Shown here piece by piece: positions 1 through 9,181 of a stretch of DNA of 64,000 nucleotides (positions are counted from its first letter, which is position 1; each line of letters starts with the position of its first letter). The stretch covers positions 4,216,001 to 4,280,000 of the forward strand of contig CBDEUR010000003.1 of NCBI GenBank assembly GCA_965243345.1, read 5' to 3'. A program made the position numbers and the translations under genes. Below the pieces are notes generated by a model. That model was not told where the DNA came from, did no database searches, and saw nothing but the letters and a program-made list of their open reading frames with translations. This DNA comes from Bin52 sp965243345. Lineage in GTDB: Bacteria > Pseudomonadota > Alphaproteobacteria > Thalassobaculales > Thalassobaculaceae.

Positions 1-648
1 GGCAACACCGCGATCCTCGCCGGCGTGACCTTCCTCGTCATGGTGGTGGTCGCCCTGGTGCTCGGCGTGCTGGCCGGCATGAAGGAGGGATCGGCGCAGG
101 ACCGCGTGATCTCGGTGTTCTCGATCGCAACCACCTCGGTACCGGAATACGCGAGCGCGGTGATCCTGGCCGGGGTCTTCGTCTACTGGCTGGCGGTACT
201 GCCGGGGACATCGTCGATGACCGGGGGTTTCTCGGTGGTCGAACTGATCCTGCCGGTGCTGGTGCTCACGCTGTACGGGTTCGGCTACATCGCGCGCATG
301 ACCCGGGCGTCGATGGCCGAGGTGATGACGACCCACTACATCAGGACCGCGGTGCTGAAGGGCCTGCCCTACCGGCACATCATCATGAAACATGCCCTGC
401 GCAATGCGCTGATCGCGCCGTTTACCGTGATCATGCTGCAGATCAACTGGCTGCTGTCGGGCGTGGTCGTGACCGAGTTCGCCTTCGGCTACAAGGGGTT
501 CGGAGCGCTCCTGCTCGAGGCGGCGCTGCGCCGCGACATCTTCCTGATCGAGGCCTGCGGGCTGGCAGCGGTGTTCGTCGCGGTCTTCACCCAGACCGTC
601 GGCGATCTCGGGTACACCTATCTGAACCCGCGGATCAGGTTCAAGTGA
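1..648 (+). CDS. Dipeptide/oligopeptide-type ABC transporter permease (DppB/OppB family), 5' end outside window
   Basis: This is the C-terminal ~215 residues of an inner-membrane permease of the binding-protein-dependent peptide/nickel importer family. The frame is open from base 1, so the real start lies upstream of the window. Several hydrophobic membrane segments are visible, and the cytoplasmic coupling loop around YRHIIMKHALRNALIAP fits the EAA loop of this class. It ends 10 bases before the second permease, and a double ATPase follows, so it belongs to one importer operon. The substrate cannot be told, because the periplasmic binding protein is not in the window; the downstream crotonase hints at a catabolic role, which is inference only. 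Confidence 0.93.
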   Translation, partial: GNTAILAGVTFLVMVVVALVLGVLAGMKEGSAQDRVISVFSIATTSVPEYASAVILAGVFVYWLAVLPGTSSMTGGFSVVELILPVLVLTLYGFGYIARMTRASMAEVMTTHYIRTAVLKGLPYRHIIMKHALRNALIAPFTVIMLQINWLLSGVVVTEFAFGYKGFGALLLEAALRRDIFLIEACGLAAVFVAVFTQTVGDLGYTYLNPRIRFK

Positions 649-658
649 GGACGCTGCC

Positions 659-1543
659 ATGACCGACCAGACAACAACGGCAGCGCCGGACTCGACACTG
701 GTGGCGGCGGCGAAGGCGGTCCTGCTGCTGCGCGAAAGCCCGGTCGGGGTATTCGGCGGCCTGATCGTGCTGACCTTCGTGCTGCTTGCGGTCTTCGCGC
801 CGCTGGTTGCCCCCTTCGATCCCAACGCCACGATCCTGCCGTTCGCGACGCCCGGAACCGAGAACCCGGAGGGCGGGATCTTCCTGTTCGGCACCGACCA
901 CCTCGGCCGCGACATCCTCTCGCGCATCATCTGGGGCGGGCAGCGGGTGCTGTTCTACGCCAGTGCGGCAACCATAGCGGCCTACGTGGTCGGGATCCTG
1001 ATGGGACTGGCGGCGGGGTACTTCCGTGGCTGGCTCGACGAGGTGATCTCCTTCGTCGCCAACGTCATCCTGTCCTTCCCGATCATGGTGCTCTACGTCC
1101 TGATCATCGCCAAGTTCGGCGCTTCGGGCATCAACATCATCTTCGCGGTGGTGTTCGCCTCCTCGCCCGGCATCATGCGCATCGTGCGCGGCGTGACCAT
1201 GGATATCGCGACCCGTGACTACATCGCGGCCGCGCAGACCCGGGGCGAGGGGCCCTGGTACATCATGCTGGTCGAGATCCTGCCGAACGCGCGCGGGCCG
1301 CTGATCGTCGATTTCTGCCTGCGCATGGGCTACACCACCATCACCATCGGGGCCCTCGGCTTTCTCGGGCTCGGCCTGCCGCCGCCCGATCCCGACTGGG
1401 GCGGCATGATCACCGAGACCCGCGCCTTCGTCACCGGCGGCTTCCCGCACATGGCAATCTTCCCGGCCTGCGCCGTCTCGCTGCTCGTCCTCGGGTTCAA
1501 CCTGCTCGCGGACGGACTGCGCGAGGTCTCGCTGAGGGACTGA
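659..1543 (+). CDS. Dipeptide/oligopeptide-type ABC transporter permease (DppC/OppC family)
   Basis: A 294-residue second permease, the usual length for DppC/OppC. It has the family's N-terminal membrane segment (residues ~30-50: GGLIVLTFVLLAVFAPLVAP), the periplasmic segment with FLFGTDHLGRDILSRII typical of DppC proteins, and a coupling loop near AAAQTRGEGPWYIMLVEILP. It pairs with the permease just upstream to form the membrane channel. The ATG sits 10 bases after the preceding stop. There is a 62-base gap to the ATPase gene. Confidence 0.96.
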   Translation: MTDQTTTAAPDSTLVAAAKAVLLLRESPVGVFGGLIVLTFVLLAVFAPLVAPFDPNATILPFATPGTENPEGGIFLFGTDHLGRDILSRIIWGGQRVLFYASAATIAAYVVGILMGLAAGYFRGWLDEVISFVANVILSFPIMVLYVLIIAKFGASGINIIFAVVFASSPGIMRIVRGVTMDIATRDYIAAAQTRGEGPWYIMLVEILPNARGPLIVDFCLRMGYTTITIGALGFLGLGLPPPDPDWGGMITETRAFVTGGFPHMAIFPACAVSLLVLGFNLLADGLREVSLRD

Positions 1544-1605
1544 GCGATGAAGAACCGGCTGGTCCGGGGGGCGCCCCGACCGAGGCCACCCGCACGGAGG
1601 TCACG

Positions 1606-3747
1606 ATGTCAGTGACAGAACACGCCGGAACGTCCGGCGACGACGCGCCGGTCCTGGAGATCAGCGGCCTGCGTCTCAGCTACTACACCCGCGCCGGCGA
1701 GATCCCGGCGGTGATGGACTTCGACCTCACGGTCCGCAAGGGCGAGTCGGTGGGGCTTGTCGGCGAGTCGGGCTGCGGCAAGTCGACGGTCGCCAACGGC
1801 ATCATGCGCTACATGGGCCGGAACGGCGGCATCGTCGGCGGCAGCATCCGGTTCAAGGGCCGGGACATGTCGGAGTTCAGCGAAGAGGAAATCCGCCGGA
1901 TCCGCGGCCGCGACATCGCGATGATCTACCAGGAGCCCATGGCCTCGCTCAACCCGAGCATGACCATCGCCAGGCAGCTGATGGAAGTGCCGATGGTGCA
2001 CGAGGGCGTGAGCGAGGACGAGGCGCGCCGGCGGGCCCGGGAGATGCTCGAGGCGGTGCACATCCCCGATCCGGACCGGCTGATGGCCTCCTACCCGCAC
2101 CAGGTCTCCGGCGGCCAGCAGCAGCGGGTGGTGATCGCCATGGCGCTGCTGTCGCGACCCGCACTGCTGCTGCTCGACGAGCCGACGACCGCGCTCGACG
2201 TGACCGTCGAGGCCGGGATCGTCGAACTGATCGCCGAGCTGAGCAAGGAGGCCGGCACGTCGCTGCTGTACATTTCGCACAACCTCGGGCTGATGCTGGA
2301 GGTCTGTGACCGGATCTGCGTGATGTACTCCGGCGAGGTGGTCGAGGAAGGGCACATCGACTCGATCTTCTCCTGGCCCAAGCACCCGTACACCCACGGA
2401 CTGTTCGGCTGCATTCCGCTGCCGCACGCCGACAAGAACGCCCGGCCGCTGGTGGCGATTCCGGGACAGCTGCCGCTGCCGCACCAGAGACCGACCGGGT
2501 GCTACTTCGGGCCGCGCTGCTCGTTCTTCGAACCCGGCCGCTGCGACCGCGATCTTGTTGCCATGGAAGGCGTGCACACCGACGACGACCCGGCGCACCG
2601 GGTCCGGTGCCTGCGCTGGAACGAGATCGACCACGACGCGGCGGTCCGGGTCGAGGAAACCCGCGAGCCGATCAACGTCGGCGAGACGGTGCTCGAGGTC
2701 GACAACATGCGCAAGTACTACGAGGTCAGGGATGCGTCGCTCGCGGCCCTGATCTCCGGCGGCTCCGCGCGCCAGGTCAAGGCCAACGAACAGATCAGCT
2801 TCCGGGCCGGCGAGGGCGAGACCGTCGCGATCGTGGGTGAGTCCGGCTGCGGCAAGTCCACCTTCGCCAAGGTGCTGATGGGGCTCGAGACCGCAACCGA
2901 AGGGGAGGTCAGGCTTGACGGCACCGATCTCGGGTCGATTCCGGTCAAGCAGCGCACCCCGGAACAGCTCGCCTCGTTGCAGATGGTGTTCCAGAACCCG
3001 AACGACACGCTCAACCCGTCGCACAGCGTCGGTGCGCAGATCGCCCGGGTGATCCGCCGCTTCGGCATCGAGTCCGAGCCGGCCCGGGTCCAGGAGCAGG
3101 TCTTCCGGCTCCTCGACACGGTCAAGCTGCCGCGCGACTTCGCCACCCGCAAGCCGCGGCAGCTGTCGGGCGGGCAGAAGCAGCGGATCGGCATTGCGCG
3201 CGCCTTCGCCGGCAACCCGAAGACGGTCATCGCCGACGAGCCGATCTCCGCCCTCGACGTGTCGGTGGCCGCGGCGGTCACCGAACTGCTGATGGACATC
3301 CAGCGCGAACACCGGACCACCCTGCTGTTCATCAGCCACGACCTTTCGGCGGTGCGCTACCTCTCGGACCGGGTCGTGGTCATGTATCTCGGCCAGATCA
3401 TGGAGCGCGGTTCCACCGAGGAAGTGTTCGCCCCGCCGTACCATCCCTACACCGAGGCCCTGCTGTCGGCGGTGCCGATCGCCGACCCGGAGGTGGAGAA
3501 ACGCCGGATCGTGCTCGAGGGCAACCTGCCGAGCCCGCTCGATCCGCCGAAGGGCTGTCCGTTCTCGACCCGGTGCCCGCGCCGGCTCGGCAGCATCTGC
3601 GATACCGATCCGCCGCCGGTGCAGATGAACGCCGAGAGGCATGCGATCGCCTGCCACATTCCGCTCGAGGAGTTGCGCATGGTCGAACCGGTGATCACCA
3701 TCCCCGAGCGCGACGCCCTGCTGGCGGGCGAGGAAGCAACCGGATGA
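1606..3747 (+). CDS. Fused dual ABC ATPase of a peptide-type importer (DppD-DppF fusion)
   Basis: A 713-residue protein with two complete nucleotide-binding domains, so one polypeptide supplies both ATPase sites. Domain 1 has Walker A GESGCGKST at ~53-61, signature SGGQQQRV and Walker B LLLLDEPTTALD. Domain 2 has Walker A GESGCGKST at ~410-418, signature LSGGQKQR and Walker B ADEPISALD. Each half ends in the oligopeptide-importer C-terminal motif with clustered cysteines (GCYFGPRCSF and GCPFSTRCP). Separate DppD and DppF proteins are the more common arrangement, but fusions are known. The stop overlaps the next start as ATGA, suggesting translational coupling to the crotonase. Confidence 0.95.
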   Translation: MSVTEHAGTSGDDAPVLEISGLRLSYYTRAGEIPAVMDFDLTVRKGESVGLVGESGCGKSTVANGIMRYMGRNGGIVGGSIRFKGRDMSEFSEEEIRRIRGRDIAMIYQEPMASLNPSMTIARQLMEVPMVHEGVSEDEARRRAREMLEAVHIPDPDRLMASYPHQVSGGQQQRVVIAMALLSRPALLLLDEPTTALDVTVEAGIVELIAELSKEAGTSLLYISHNLGLMLEVCDRICVMYSGEVVEEGHIDSIFSWPKHPYTHGLFGCIPLPHADKNARPLVAIPGQLPLPHQRPTGCYFGPRCSFFEPGRCDRDLVAMEGVHTDDDPAHRVRCLRWNEIDHDAAVRVEETREPINVGETVLEVDNMRKYYEVRDASLAALISGGSARQVKANEQISFRAGEGETVAIVGESGCGKSTFAKVLMGLETATEGEVRLDGTDLGSIPVKQRTPEQLASLQMVFQNPNDTLNPSHSVGAQIARVIRRFGIESEPARVQEQVFRLLDTVKLPRDFATRKPRQLSGGQKQRIGIARAFAGNPKTVIADEPISALDVSVAAAVTELLMDIQREHRTTLLFISHDLSAVRYLSDRVVVMYLGQIMERGSTEEVFAPPYHPYTEALLSAVPIADPEVEKRRIVLEGNLPSPLDPPKGCPFSTRCPRRLGSICDTDPPPVQMNAERHAIACHIPLEELRMVEPVITIPERDALLAGEEATG

Positions 3748-4547
3748 CACGGCCCGAGGTTGGTCTCGAGATCGACGGACGCGGGGTGGCAACCGTCACC
3801 CTGAACCGGCCCGAGGTGAACAACGCGTACAACGGCGACATGATCGCGGGCCTGATCGAGGCGGTCGGGCACTGCGGCGAGAACCCGGATGTCAGGGTGG
3901 TCGTGCTGCGCGGCGCCGGCAGGCATTTCCAGGCGGGAGCCGACCTGGCCTGGCTGCGCGGTGTCGGACGGGAGTCGGCGGAGGAAAACCTCGCGGTGTC
4001 GCGGCGGACCGCCAGCGCCGTGCGGGGGCTGAACGACCTCGACCGGCCGACCGTGGCCCTGGTGCACGGCGGGTGTTTCGGCGGCGGGACCGGGATCGTT
4101 GCGGCCTGTGACATCGTGGTCGCGAGCGAGGACGCGATCTTCTCGATCACCGAGACCCGGTGGGGGGTGATGGCGGGCATCATCATCCCGTATCTCAACG
4201 TCGCGATGGGTGCGCGCCAGGTCCGGCGCTACGCGCTCACCTGCGAAAGGTTCGGGGCCCGGCGCGCGCACGAGCTCGGCCTGGTGCACGAGCTGTGCCC
4301 GACGGGCGGCCTGGATGCCGCCGCCGCTCCCGTCATCGACGCCCTGCTGATGGCGGCGCCCGTCGCGACGGTGCAGACCAAGCGGGTCACCCTGGAGGAT
4401 GCCGGGCTGCTGCTCGCCGACGACCGGTTCGAGGCGCTGGTGGCGCAGCACTCCGCCAAGCGACAGAGTGCCGAGGCGATCGAGGGGCTGGCGAGCTTTG
4501 CCGAGAAACGGAAACCGGCCTGGTATCCCGGCGACGGGGACGGCTGA
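3744..4547 (+). CDS. Enoyl-CoA hydratase/isomerase family protein (crotonase fold)
   Basis: A 267-residue crotonase. The N-terminus (VATVTLNRPEVNNAYN) and the oxyanion-hole segment AGADLAWLRG match the family. The second acid/base region reads GGCFGGGTGIVAACDI, then ITETRWGV, so of the two catalytic glutamates of classical hydratases only the second is obvious; this pattern recalls methylglutaconyl-CoA hydratase-like members. The ATG overlaps the ATPase stop (ATGA), which fixes the start; a longer in-frame reading from 3573 lies inside the ATPase gene and is not credible. The acyl-CoA substrate is unknown. Confidence 0.9.
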   Translation: MTRPEVGLEIDGRGVATVTLNRPEVNNAYNGDMIAGLIEAVGHCGENPDVRVVVLRGAGRHFQAGADLAWLRGVGRESAEENLAVSRRTASAVRGLNDLDRPTVALVHGGCFGGGTGIVAACDIVVASEDAIFSITETRWGVMAGIIIPYLNVAMGARQVRRYALTCERFGARRAHELGLVHELCPTGGLDAAAAPVIDALLMAAPVATVQTKRVTLEDAGLLLADDRFEALVAQHSAKRQSAEAIEGLASFAEKRKPAWYPGDGDG

Positions 4548-6948
4548 GGCGGACAGCGACGTCCTCGGGCGCTGGTTTGCCTCCCGGGGCTGGACGGCGC
4601 ATCCGCACCAGCTGGCCATGCTCGCCGCCGCCAGGGCCGGGAGATCGGCCCTGCTGCTGGCGCCGACCGGCGGGGGGAAGACGCTGGGCGGGTTCCTCGG
4701 CTCGATCGCGGAACTGGCCGGCTCCGCGGGCGCGGGGCTGCACACGCTCTACGTCTCGCCGCTGCGCGCGCTGACCCAGGACGTGCACCGGAACCTGCTG
4801 GCCCCGATCTCGGAGATGGGTCTCGCGATCACCGCCGAAACCCGGACCGGGGATACGCCGCAGTCGAAGCGGCGACGCCAGCGGGCGCGTCCGCCCGACA
4901 TCCTGCTCACCACGCCCGAGAGCCTGGCCCTGCTGCTGTCCTACCCGGACGCGGCGCACATCTTCGCGACACTGCGCTGCGTGATCATCGACGAGCTGCA
5001 CGCCCTGGTCCCGAACCGGCGGGGCGAACTGCTGGCACTGGGCCTGGCCCGGCTGGGCGGCCTGGCACCCGGGCTGCGCCGGGTCGGACTGTCGGCAACC
5101 GCGGCCTTCCCCGGGGACATGGAAACCTGGCTTTCGGGCGGCGGCGATGTCGAGCGCATCCATGCCGCCGAGACCACGAGGCCCCGGATCTCGATCTCGA
5201 CCTGCGGCGCGAGGCTGCCGTGGTCCGGACACATGGGAACCCATGCCGCCGCCGAGATCCTGGATGCGATCCGGGCCCACCGGACCACGCTGGTGTTCGT
5301 CAACACCCGGGCCCAGGCCGAGCTGCTGTTCCAGGCCCTGTGGCGCATCAACCACGAGACCCTTGAGATCGGCCTTCATCACGGTTCGCTCGCGGTCGAG
5401 CAGCGCCGCCGCGTCGAGGCGGCGCTGGCCCGCGGCGCCCTGCGGGCCGTGGTTGCGACCTCGACACTCGATCTCGGCGTCGACTGGGCCGCGGTCGACC
5501 TCGTGGTCCAGGTCGGCGCCCCGAAGGGGGTCTCCCGGCTGCTGCAGCGGATCGGGCGTTCCAATCACCGGCTCGACCGGCCCAGCCGCGCCATCCTGGT
5601 GCCGGCGAACCGCTTCGAGGTGCTCGAGTGCGTGGCGGCGGTCCAGGCGGTCGACCGCGACCAGCGCGACGGCGACCGCCCGGGGCCGGGCGGGCTCGAC
5701 GTGCTGGCGCAGCACCTGCTCGGGGTCGCCTGCGCCGGCGGCGTGCGTCCGGACGATCTGTACCGCGAGGTGGCGACGGCGGCGCCGTACCGCGCGCTCC
5801 CGCGGTCGGACTTCGACCGGGTTCTCGCCTTTGTCGAGACCGGCGGCTACGCGCTCGGGGTCTACGACCGGTTCCGCCGCGTGGTGCGCGATCATGCCGG
5901 GTGCCTCGCGGTTGCGAGCCCGGCGGTGGCGCGCAGTTACCGGCTGAATGCCGGGACCATCGTCGAGACCCCGATGCTCCGGGTGCGCATGCGCCGGGGC
6001 CGGATTCTCGGCGAGATCGAGGAGCACTTCGTCCAGTCCCTGGTCCCCGGGGACACCTTCGTCTTTTCCGGCCGGCTGCTGCGCTACGAGGGACTGCGCG
6101 ACGTCACCGTGGTGGTGACCTCGGGAGGCGGACGCGAGCCGAAGGTGCCGGCCTACGCCGGCGGCCGGCTGCCGCTGACGACACACCTGGCCGACGGGGT
6201 GAGGGCGCTGCTGGAGGACGGGGCCGCGCATGCCGGCATGGCGGCGCCGGTGGCGGAGTGGCTCGAGGCCCAGGGCCGGGTCTCGGTGCTGCCGCGGCGC
6301 GACCGGCTGCTGGTGGAGATCTTCCCGCGTGGCGACCGGTTCTACCTGGTCGCATACTGTTTCGAGGGCCGCAACGCGCATCAGACCCTGGGCATGCTGC
6401 TGACCCGGCGCATGGAGCGCGCCGGGCTCGACCCGCTCGGTTTCGTGGCCACCGACTACGTGATCGCGGCGTGGAGCCTCAGGCCGGCCGGGGATGTCGG
6501 GTCCCTGTTCGACCGCGACATGCTTGGCGACGACCTCGAGGAGTGGATGGCGGAGTCGAGCCTGTTGCGCCGGACCTTCCGCACCGTGGCGGTGATCGCG
6601 GGGCTGATCGAGCGCCGTCTGCCGGGCCAGGAGAAGACCGGGCGCCAGGTCACCTTCAGCTCCGACCTGATCTACGACGTGCTGCAGCGCCACGAGCCGG
6701 ACCATGTCCTGCTCGAGGCGACGCGTGCGGTCGCCGCGCGGGGGCTGACCGACATCGCCCGTCTCGGCGACATGCTGGCCCGGGTTGCCGGGCGCATCGA
6801 GGTCAGGCGCCTCGACCGGGTCTCGCCGCTCGCCGTCCCGGTGCTGCTCGAGATCGGACGTGAACGGGTGGCGGGCAGCGCGCTGGAGTCCCAGCTCGAG
6901 GAGGCGGCCGACGACCTGGTCTCGAGCGCGATGGCGCCGGCACGGTGA
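4468..6948 (+). CDS. Lhr-type DEXH helicase, ligase-associated DNA damage response family
   Basis: An ~826-residue superfamily 2 helicase. It shows motif I APTGGGKT, motif II IDELHAL (DELH), motif III SATAA, and motif VI LLQRIGRSNHR, followed by the long Lhr C-terminal region. The protein begins WFASRGWTAHPHQ, typical of bacterial ligase-associated Lhr. The start is uncertain: no ATG or GTG follows the crotonase stop before this segment, so initiation must lie inside the crotonase gene, at GTG 4468 (used here) or TTG 4498. It is coupled by a GTGA overlap to the PdeM nuclease. The ATP-dependent DNA ligase and exonuclease often found with these two are not in the window. Confidence 0.93.
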   Translation: MPRRSRGWRALPRNGNRPGIPATGTAEADSDVLGRWFASRGWTAHPHQLAMLAAARAGRSALLLAPTGGGKTLGGFLGSIAELAGSAGAGLHTLYVSPLRALTQDVHRNLLAPISEMGLAITAETRTGDTPQSKRRRQRARPPDILLTTPESLALLLSYPDAAHIFATLRCVIIDELHALVPNRRGELLALGLARLGGLAPGLRRVGLSATAAFPGDMETWLSGGGDVERIHAAETTRPRISISTCGARLPWSGHMGTHAAAEILDAIRAHRTTLVFVNTRAQAELLFQALWRINHETLEIGLHHGSLAVEQRRRVEAALARGALRAVVATSTLDLGVDWAAVDLVVQVGAPKGVSRLLQRIGRSNHRLDRPSRAILVPANRFEVLECVAAVQAVDRDQRDGDRPGPGGLDVLAQHLLGVACAGGVRPDDLYREVATAAPYRALPRSDFDRVLAFVETGGYALGVYDRFRRVVRDHAGCLAVASPAVARSYRLNAGTIVETPMLRVRMRRGRILGEIEEHFVQSLVPGDTFVFSGRLLRYEGLRDVTVVVTSGGGREPKVPAYAGGRLPLTTHLADGVRALLEDGAAHAGMAAPVAEWLEAQGRVSVLPRRDRLLVEIFPRGDRFYLVAYCFEGRNAHQTLGMLLTRRMERAGLDPLGFVATDYVIAAWSLRPAGDVGSLFDRDMLGDDLEEWMAESSLLRRTFRTVAVIAGLIERRLPGQEKTGRQVTFSSDLIYDVLQRHEPDHVLLEATRAVAARGLTDIARLGDMLARVAGRIEVRRLDRVSPLAVPVLLEIGRERVAGSALESQLEEAADDLVSSAMAPAR

Positions 6949-7628
6949 CGGCGTTCGACTTCGCCGGCGCGTCGCTGCACGCCGATCCGTCGGGCGCCCT
7001 GGTCTGGCCGGACCGCCGCGTGATGGTGGTCGCGGACCTGCACCTCGAAAAGGGGGCGTGGTATGCCGCCCGCGGCATCCCGTTGCCGCCCTACGACACC
7101 GGCGAGACGCTTGACCGGCTCGAGGCGGCGATTGCGCGCCACCGTCCCGACAGGCTGATCTGCCTCGGTGACAGTGTCCATGACGGGGAAGCGGCGCGTC
7201 GCATGTCAGAAGAGGTTGTCCGCCGGATCCTCGGGCTGGCACGGGAACGTGACTGGATCTGGATCGCCGGCAACCACGATCCGGAGCCGGACCTGCTGCC
7301 CGGCGGACGCTCGCTGCCGGAACTTGCGATGGCGCCGCTGGTGTTCCGCCACGAGGCGGCAGGGGGTCCCGTCAGCGGCGAGGTCAGCGGCCACTACCAT
7401 CCGCGGGCACGGATCAGGCTGCGCGGCCGCACCGTGTCCGGCCGCTGCTTCGTCCTTGACCGGCACCGCCTGATCCTGCCGGCCTTCGGAGCCTATGCCG
7501 GCGGTCTCGACGTCACCGCCGATGCGCTTGGCGCACTGCTGCAGGCGGAGTTCGAGGTCCTGTTCCCCGGACCGCGCCGCGTCTACCGGTTCGCGGGCGC
7601 GGCACTGGTTCGCCGCGGGCGCGGCTGA
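6945..7628 (+). CDS. pdeM: Ligase-associated DNA damage response endonuclease PdeM (calcineurin-like phosphoesterase)
   Basis: A 227-residue metallophosphoesterase with the full set of metal-binding motifs: VADLHLEKG near residue 27, GDSVHD near 77, GNHDPEPD near 107 and SGHYHP near 147. Length and motifs match PdeM, which is encoded beside Lhr-type helicases. The GTG start overlaps the helicase stop as GTGA, giving strong evidence for translational coupling and a joint role in DNA repair. The gene ends three bases before the end of the convergent ilvC. Confidence 0.93.
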   Translation: MTAFDFAGASLHADPSGALVWPDRRVMVVADLHLEKGAWYAARGIPLPPYDTGETLDRLEAAIARHRPDRLICLGDSVHDGEAARRMSEEVVRRILGLARERDWIWIAGNHDPEPDLLPGGRSLPELAMAPLVFRHEAAGGPVSGEVSGHYHPRARIRLRGRTVSGRCFVLDRHRLILPAFGAYAGGLDVTADALGALLQAEFEVLFPGPRRVYRFAGAALVRRGRG

Positions 7629-7631
7629 GCC

Positions 7632-9119
7632 CTATCCGCGCCGGGTGGGAACCACCGAGATATCGACCGATGGCCGCAGGCTGGCACAGACGGTGAGCAC
7701 CTGGTGGATCGAGTTGTTGAGGAAGTCGTCGAAGAGCGAGTCGTCGAGTTCCTCGCTGTCATCGAGCCGCACGAAGGCCTGCTGCTTCAGGATGTAGTCG
7801 AAGCGCGACGCCCACTTGCGGGCCCCGAGCCGGGCCGTGGTCGAGCAGTTGTCGACCATGTAGGACACGCCCCTGTAGTCCATGTAGGGATTGAGCGAGT
7901 CCACGGCCTCGATGATCGACTCGTTGGCGATCTCCGAGTACGGGTGCCCGCGATCCTTGAGCAGGTCGACCTGGGCCATCATGCAGGCCATGTAGACACC
8001 GGCGGTCTCGGCGTTGATCGGGGCGTAGTTGCGGCCCTCGTCCTCGCGGACGGTCTCGCCGACCCGCCACATGTCGGTGGTGTCGATGTTGCCCATCGGG
8101 TAGCGGTCGAACCGGTTGGAGGCTTGGATGACGCTGCGCACCTCGTTGCCCGAGGCGACGTCGTCGTAGATCTCCTCGAGGATCTCGCGCGCGGGGTGGT
8201 AGGACGCGCAGTAGGCCTTGCGGAAAGCCTCCTTCTCGGCGTCGTCGAGTTCCTCGTAGACAGCGACCAGGCCCGAGCGCGAGATGGTCTTGCTGATCGG
8301 GCCGGTGATCGATTCCGAGGTGTTGATGTAGGCCTCGTCCTTCGGCATGCCCTGGCCGGTAAACCGCGCGTACAGGCTCTCGGCAATGCCGTGCACGGCG
8401 CCGAGCAGGATGCCGCGTTCGCCGAAGATGTCGGACCGGTATTCCGATTCAAGCGTGGTCTGGAAGGTGTAGGGAGACCCGAGCCCCACCGACCAGGCGA
8501 GCGCGTAGTCGGTCGCCCTGCCGTCGATGTCGCGGTGAACGGCAAAGGAGCTGTTGATCCCGGCGCCGTTGACCTCGCGGCCCTGTTCGTAGAGGCGGCG
8601 CACCGAGGGGCCCATGCCCTTGGGACACACGGCGATGACATTCATGTCGGTCGGGAAGTCTTCGCCGATGCTCTGCAGGTGCGACAGCAGGAAACCGTGT
8701 GACAGCCCGATGGTGGAGCCCGGGCGCATGGCGGCGAAGATCCTGGTGTAGTTCTGTGCGAGTGCCGCATCCGAGATCAGCAGCAGCACGAGGTCGCTTT
8801 CGGCGCACACGGTATACATCTCGCCGAGCGTTCCGTTCTCGCGGGTAAAGCCCACCGCCTCGGCCTCGGCCATGGAGGCGGACCCCTCGCGCAGTCCGAC
8901 CACGACGCGAATGTCCGATCCCTCGAGTGATTCCCGCAGGTTCTGGGCCTGGGCCGGCCCCTGTGACGACCAGCCGATCACGCCGATCTGGCGGACACCC
9001 TCGAACGCCTTCGGCAGCAGCGGGAAGAGGTGGCGACCGCCGGCAACGATGCGTTCGGTGGTCTCGCCCATGGACACTACCCGGGTCTCGAACACCCGGG
9101 ACTCGAAGTCGAGCTGCAT
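7632..9119 (-). CDS. ilvC: Ketol-acid reductoisomerase, long class II, plant-like
   Basis: A 495-residue NADP-dependent enzyme of valine/isoleucine synthesis that converts acetohydroxy acids to dihydroxy acids. The nucleotide-binding loop is IGVIGWSSQGPAQAQNLR near residue 47, and the metal/active-site segments include CPKGMGPSVRRLY, SDIFGERGILLG and NESIIEAVDSLNPYMDYRG. The length places it in class II. The sequence resembles the plant plastid enzyme (for example GINSSFAVHRDIDGRATD and VDNCSTTARLGARKWA) much more than E. coli IlvC. Alphaproteobacteria usually carry the ~340-residue class I form. It follows the GNAT gene by 62 bases on the same strand. The function is secure; the origin is a point of interest. 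Confidence 0.97.
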   Translation of the reverse strand: MQLDFESRVFETRVVSMGETTERIVAGGRHLFPLLPKAFEGVRQIGVIGWSSQGPAQAQNLRESLEGSDIRVVVGLREGSASMAEAEAVGFTRENGTLGEMYTVCAESDLVLLLISDAALAQNYTRIFAAMRPGSTIGLSHGFLLSHLQSIGEDFPTDMNVIAVCPKGMGPSVRRLYEQGREVNGAGINSSFAVHRDIDGRATDYALAWSVGLGSPYTFQTTLESEYRSDIFGERGILLGAVHGIAESLYARFTGQGMPKDEAYINTSESITGPISKTISRSGLVAVYEELDDAEKEAFRKAYCASYHPAREILEEIYDDVASGNEVRSVIQASNRFDRYPMGNIDTTDMWRVGETVREDEGRNYAPINAETAGVYMACMMAQVDLLKDRGHPYSEIANESIIEAVDSLNPYMDYRGVSYMVDNCSTTARLGARKWASRFDYILKQQAFVRLDDSEELDDSLFDDFLNNSIHQVLTVCASLRPSVDISVVPTRRG

Positions 9120-9181
9120 GATTCCCCCGCCCTGTCAGATGCTGTCAGCCGCGCGTGGTCTATGGCCGGGCGCGGCCCTTG

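Noticed and set aside
1609..3792. 727-codon open frame on the minus strand opposite the fused ATPase
   Set aside because: Shadow frame; the plus strand has two perfect ABC ATPase domains.
4387..7242. 951-codon open frame on the minus strand opposite the helicase
   Set aside because: It is antisense to a well-conserved helicase and PdeM, has no domain and is dominated by R, G, P and H codons typical of shadow frames at high G+C.
9148..9176. GCCGCGC/GCGCGGC hairpin between the GNAT gene and ilvC as a terminator
   Set aside because: No T-tract follows on the minus strand and short GC hairpins are frequent by chance at this composition.
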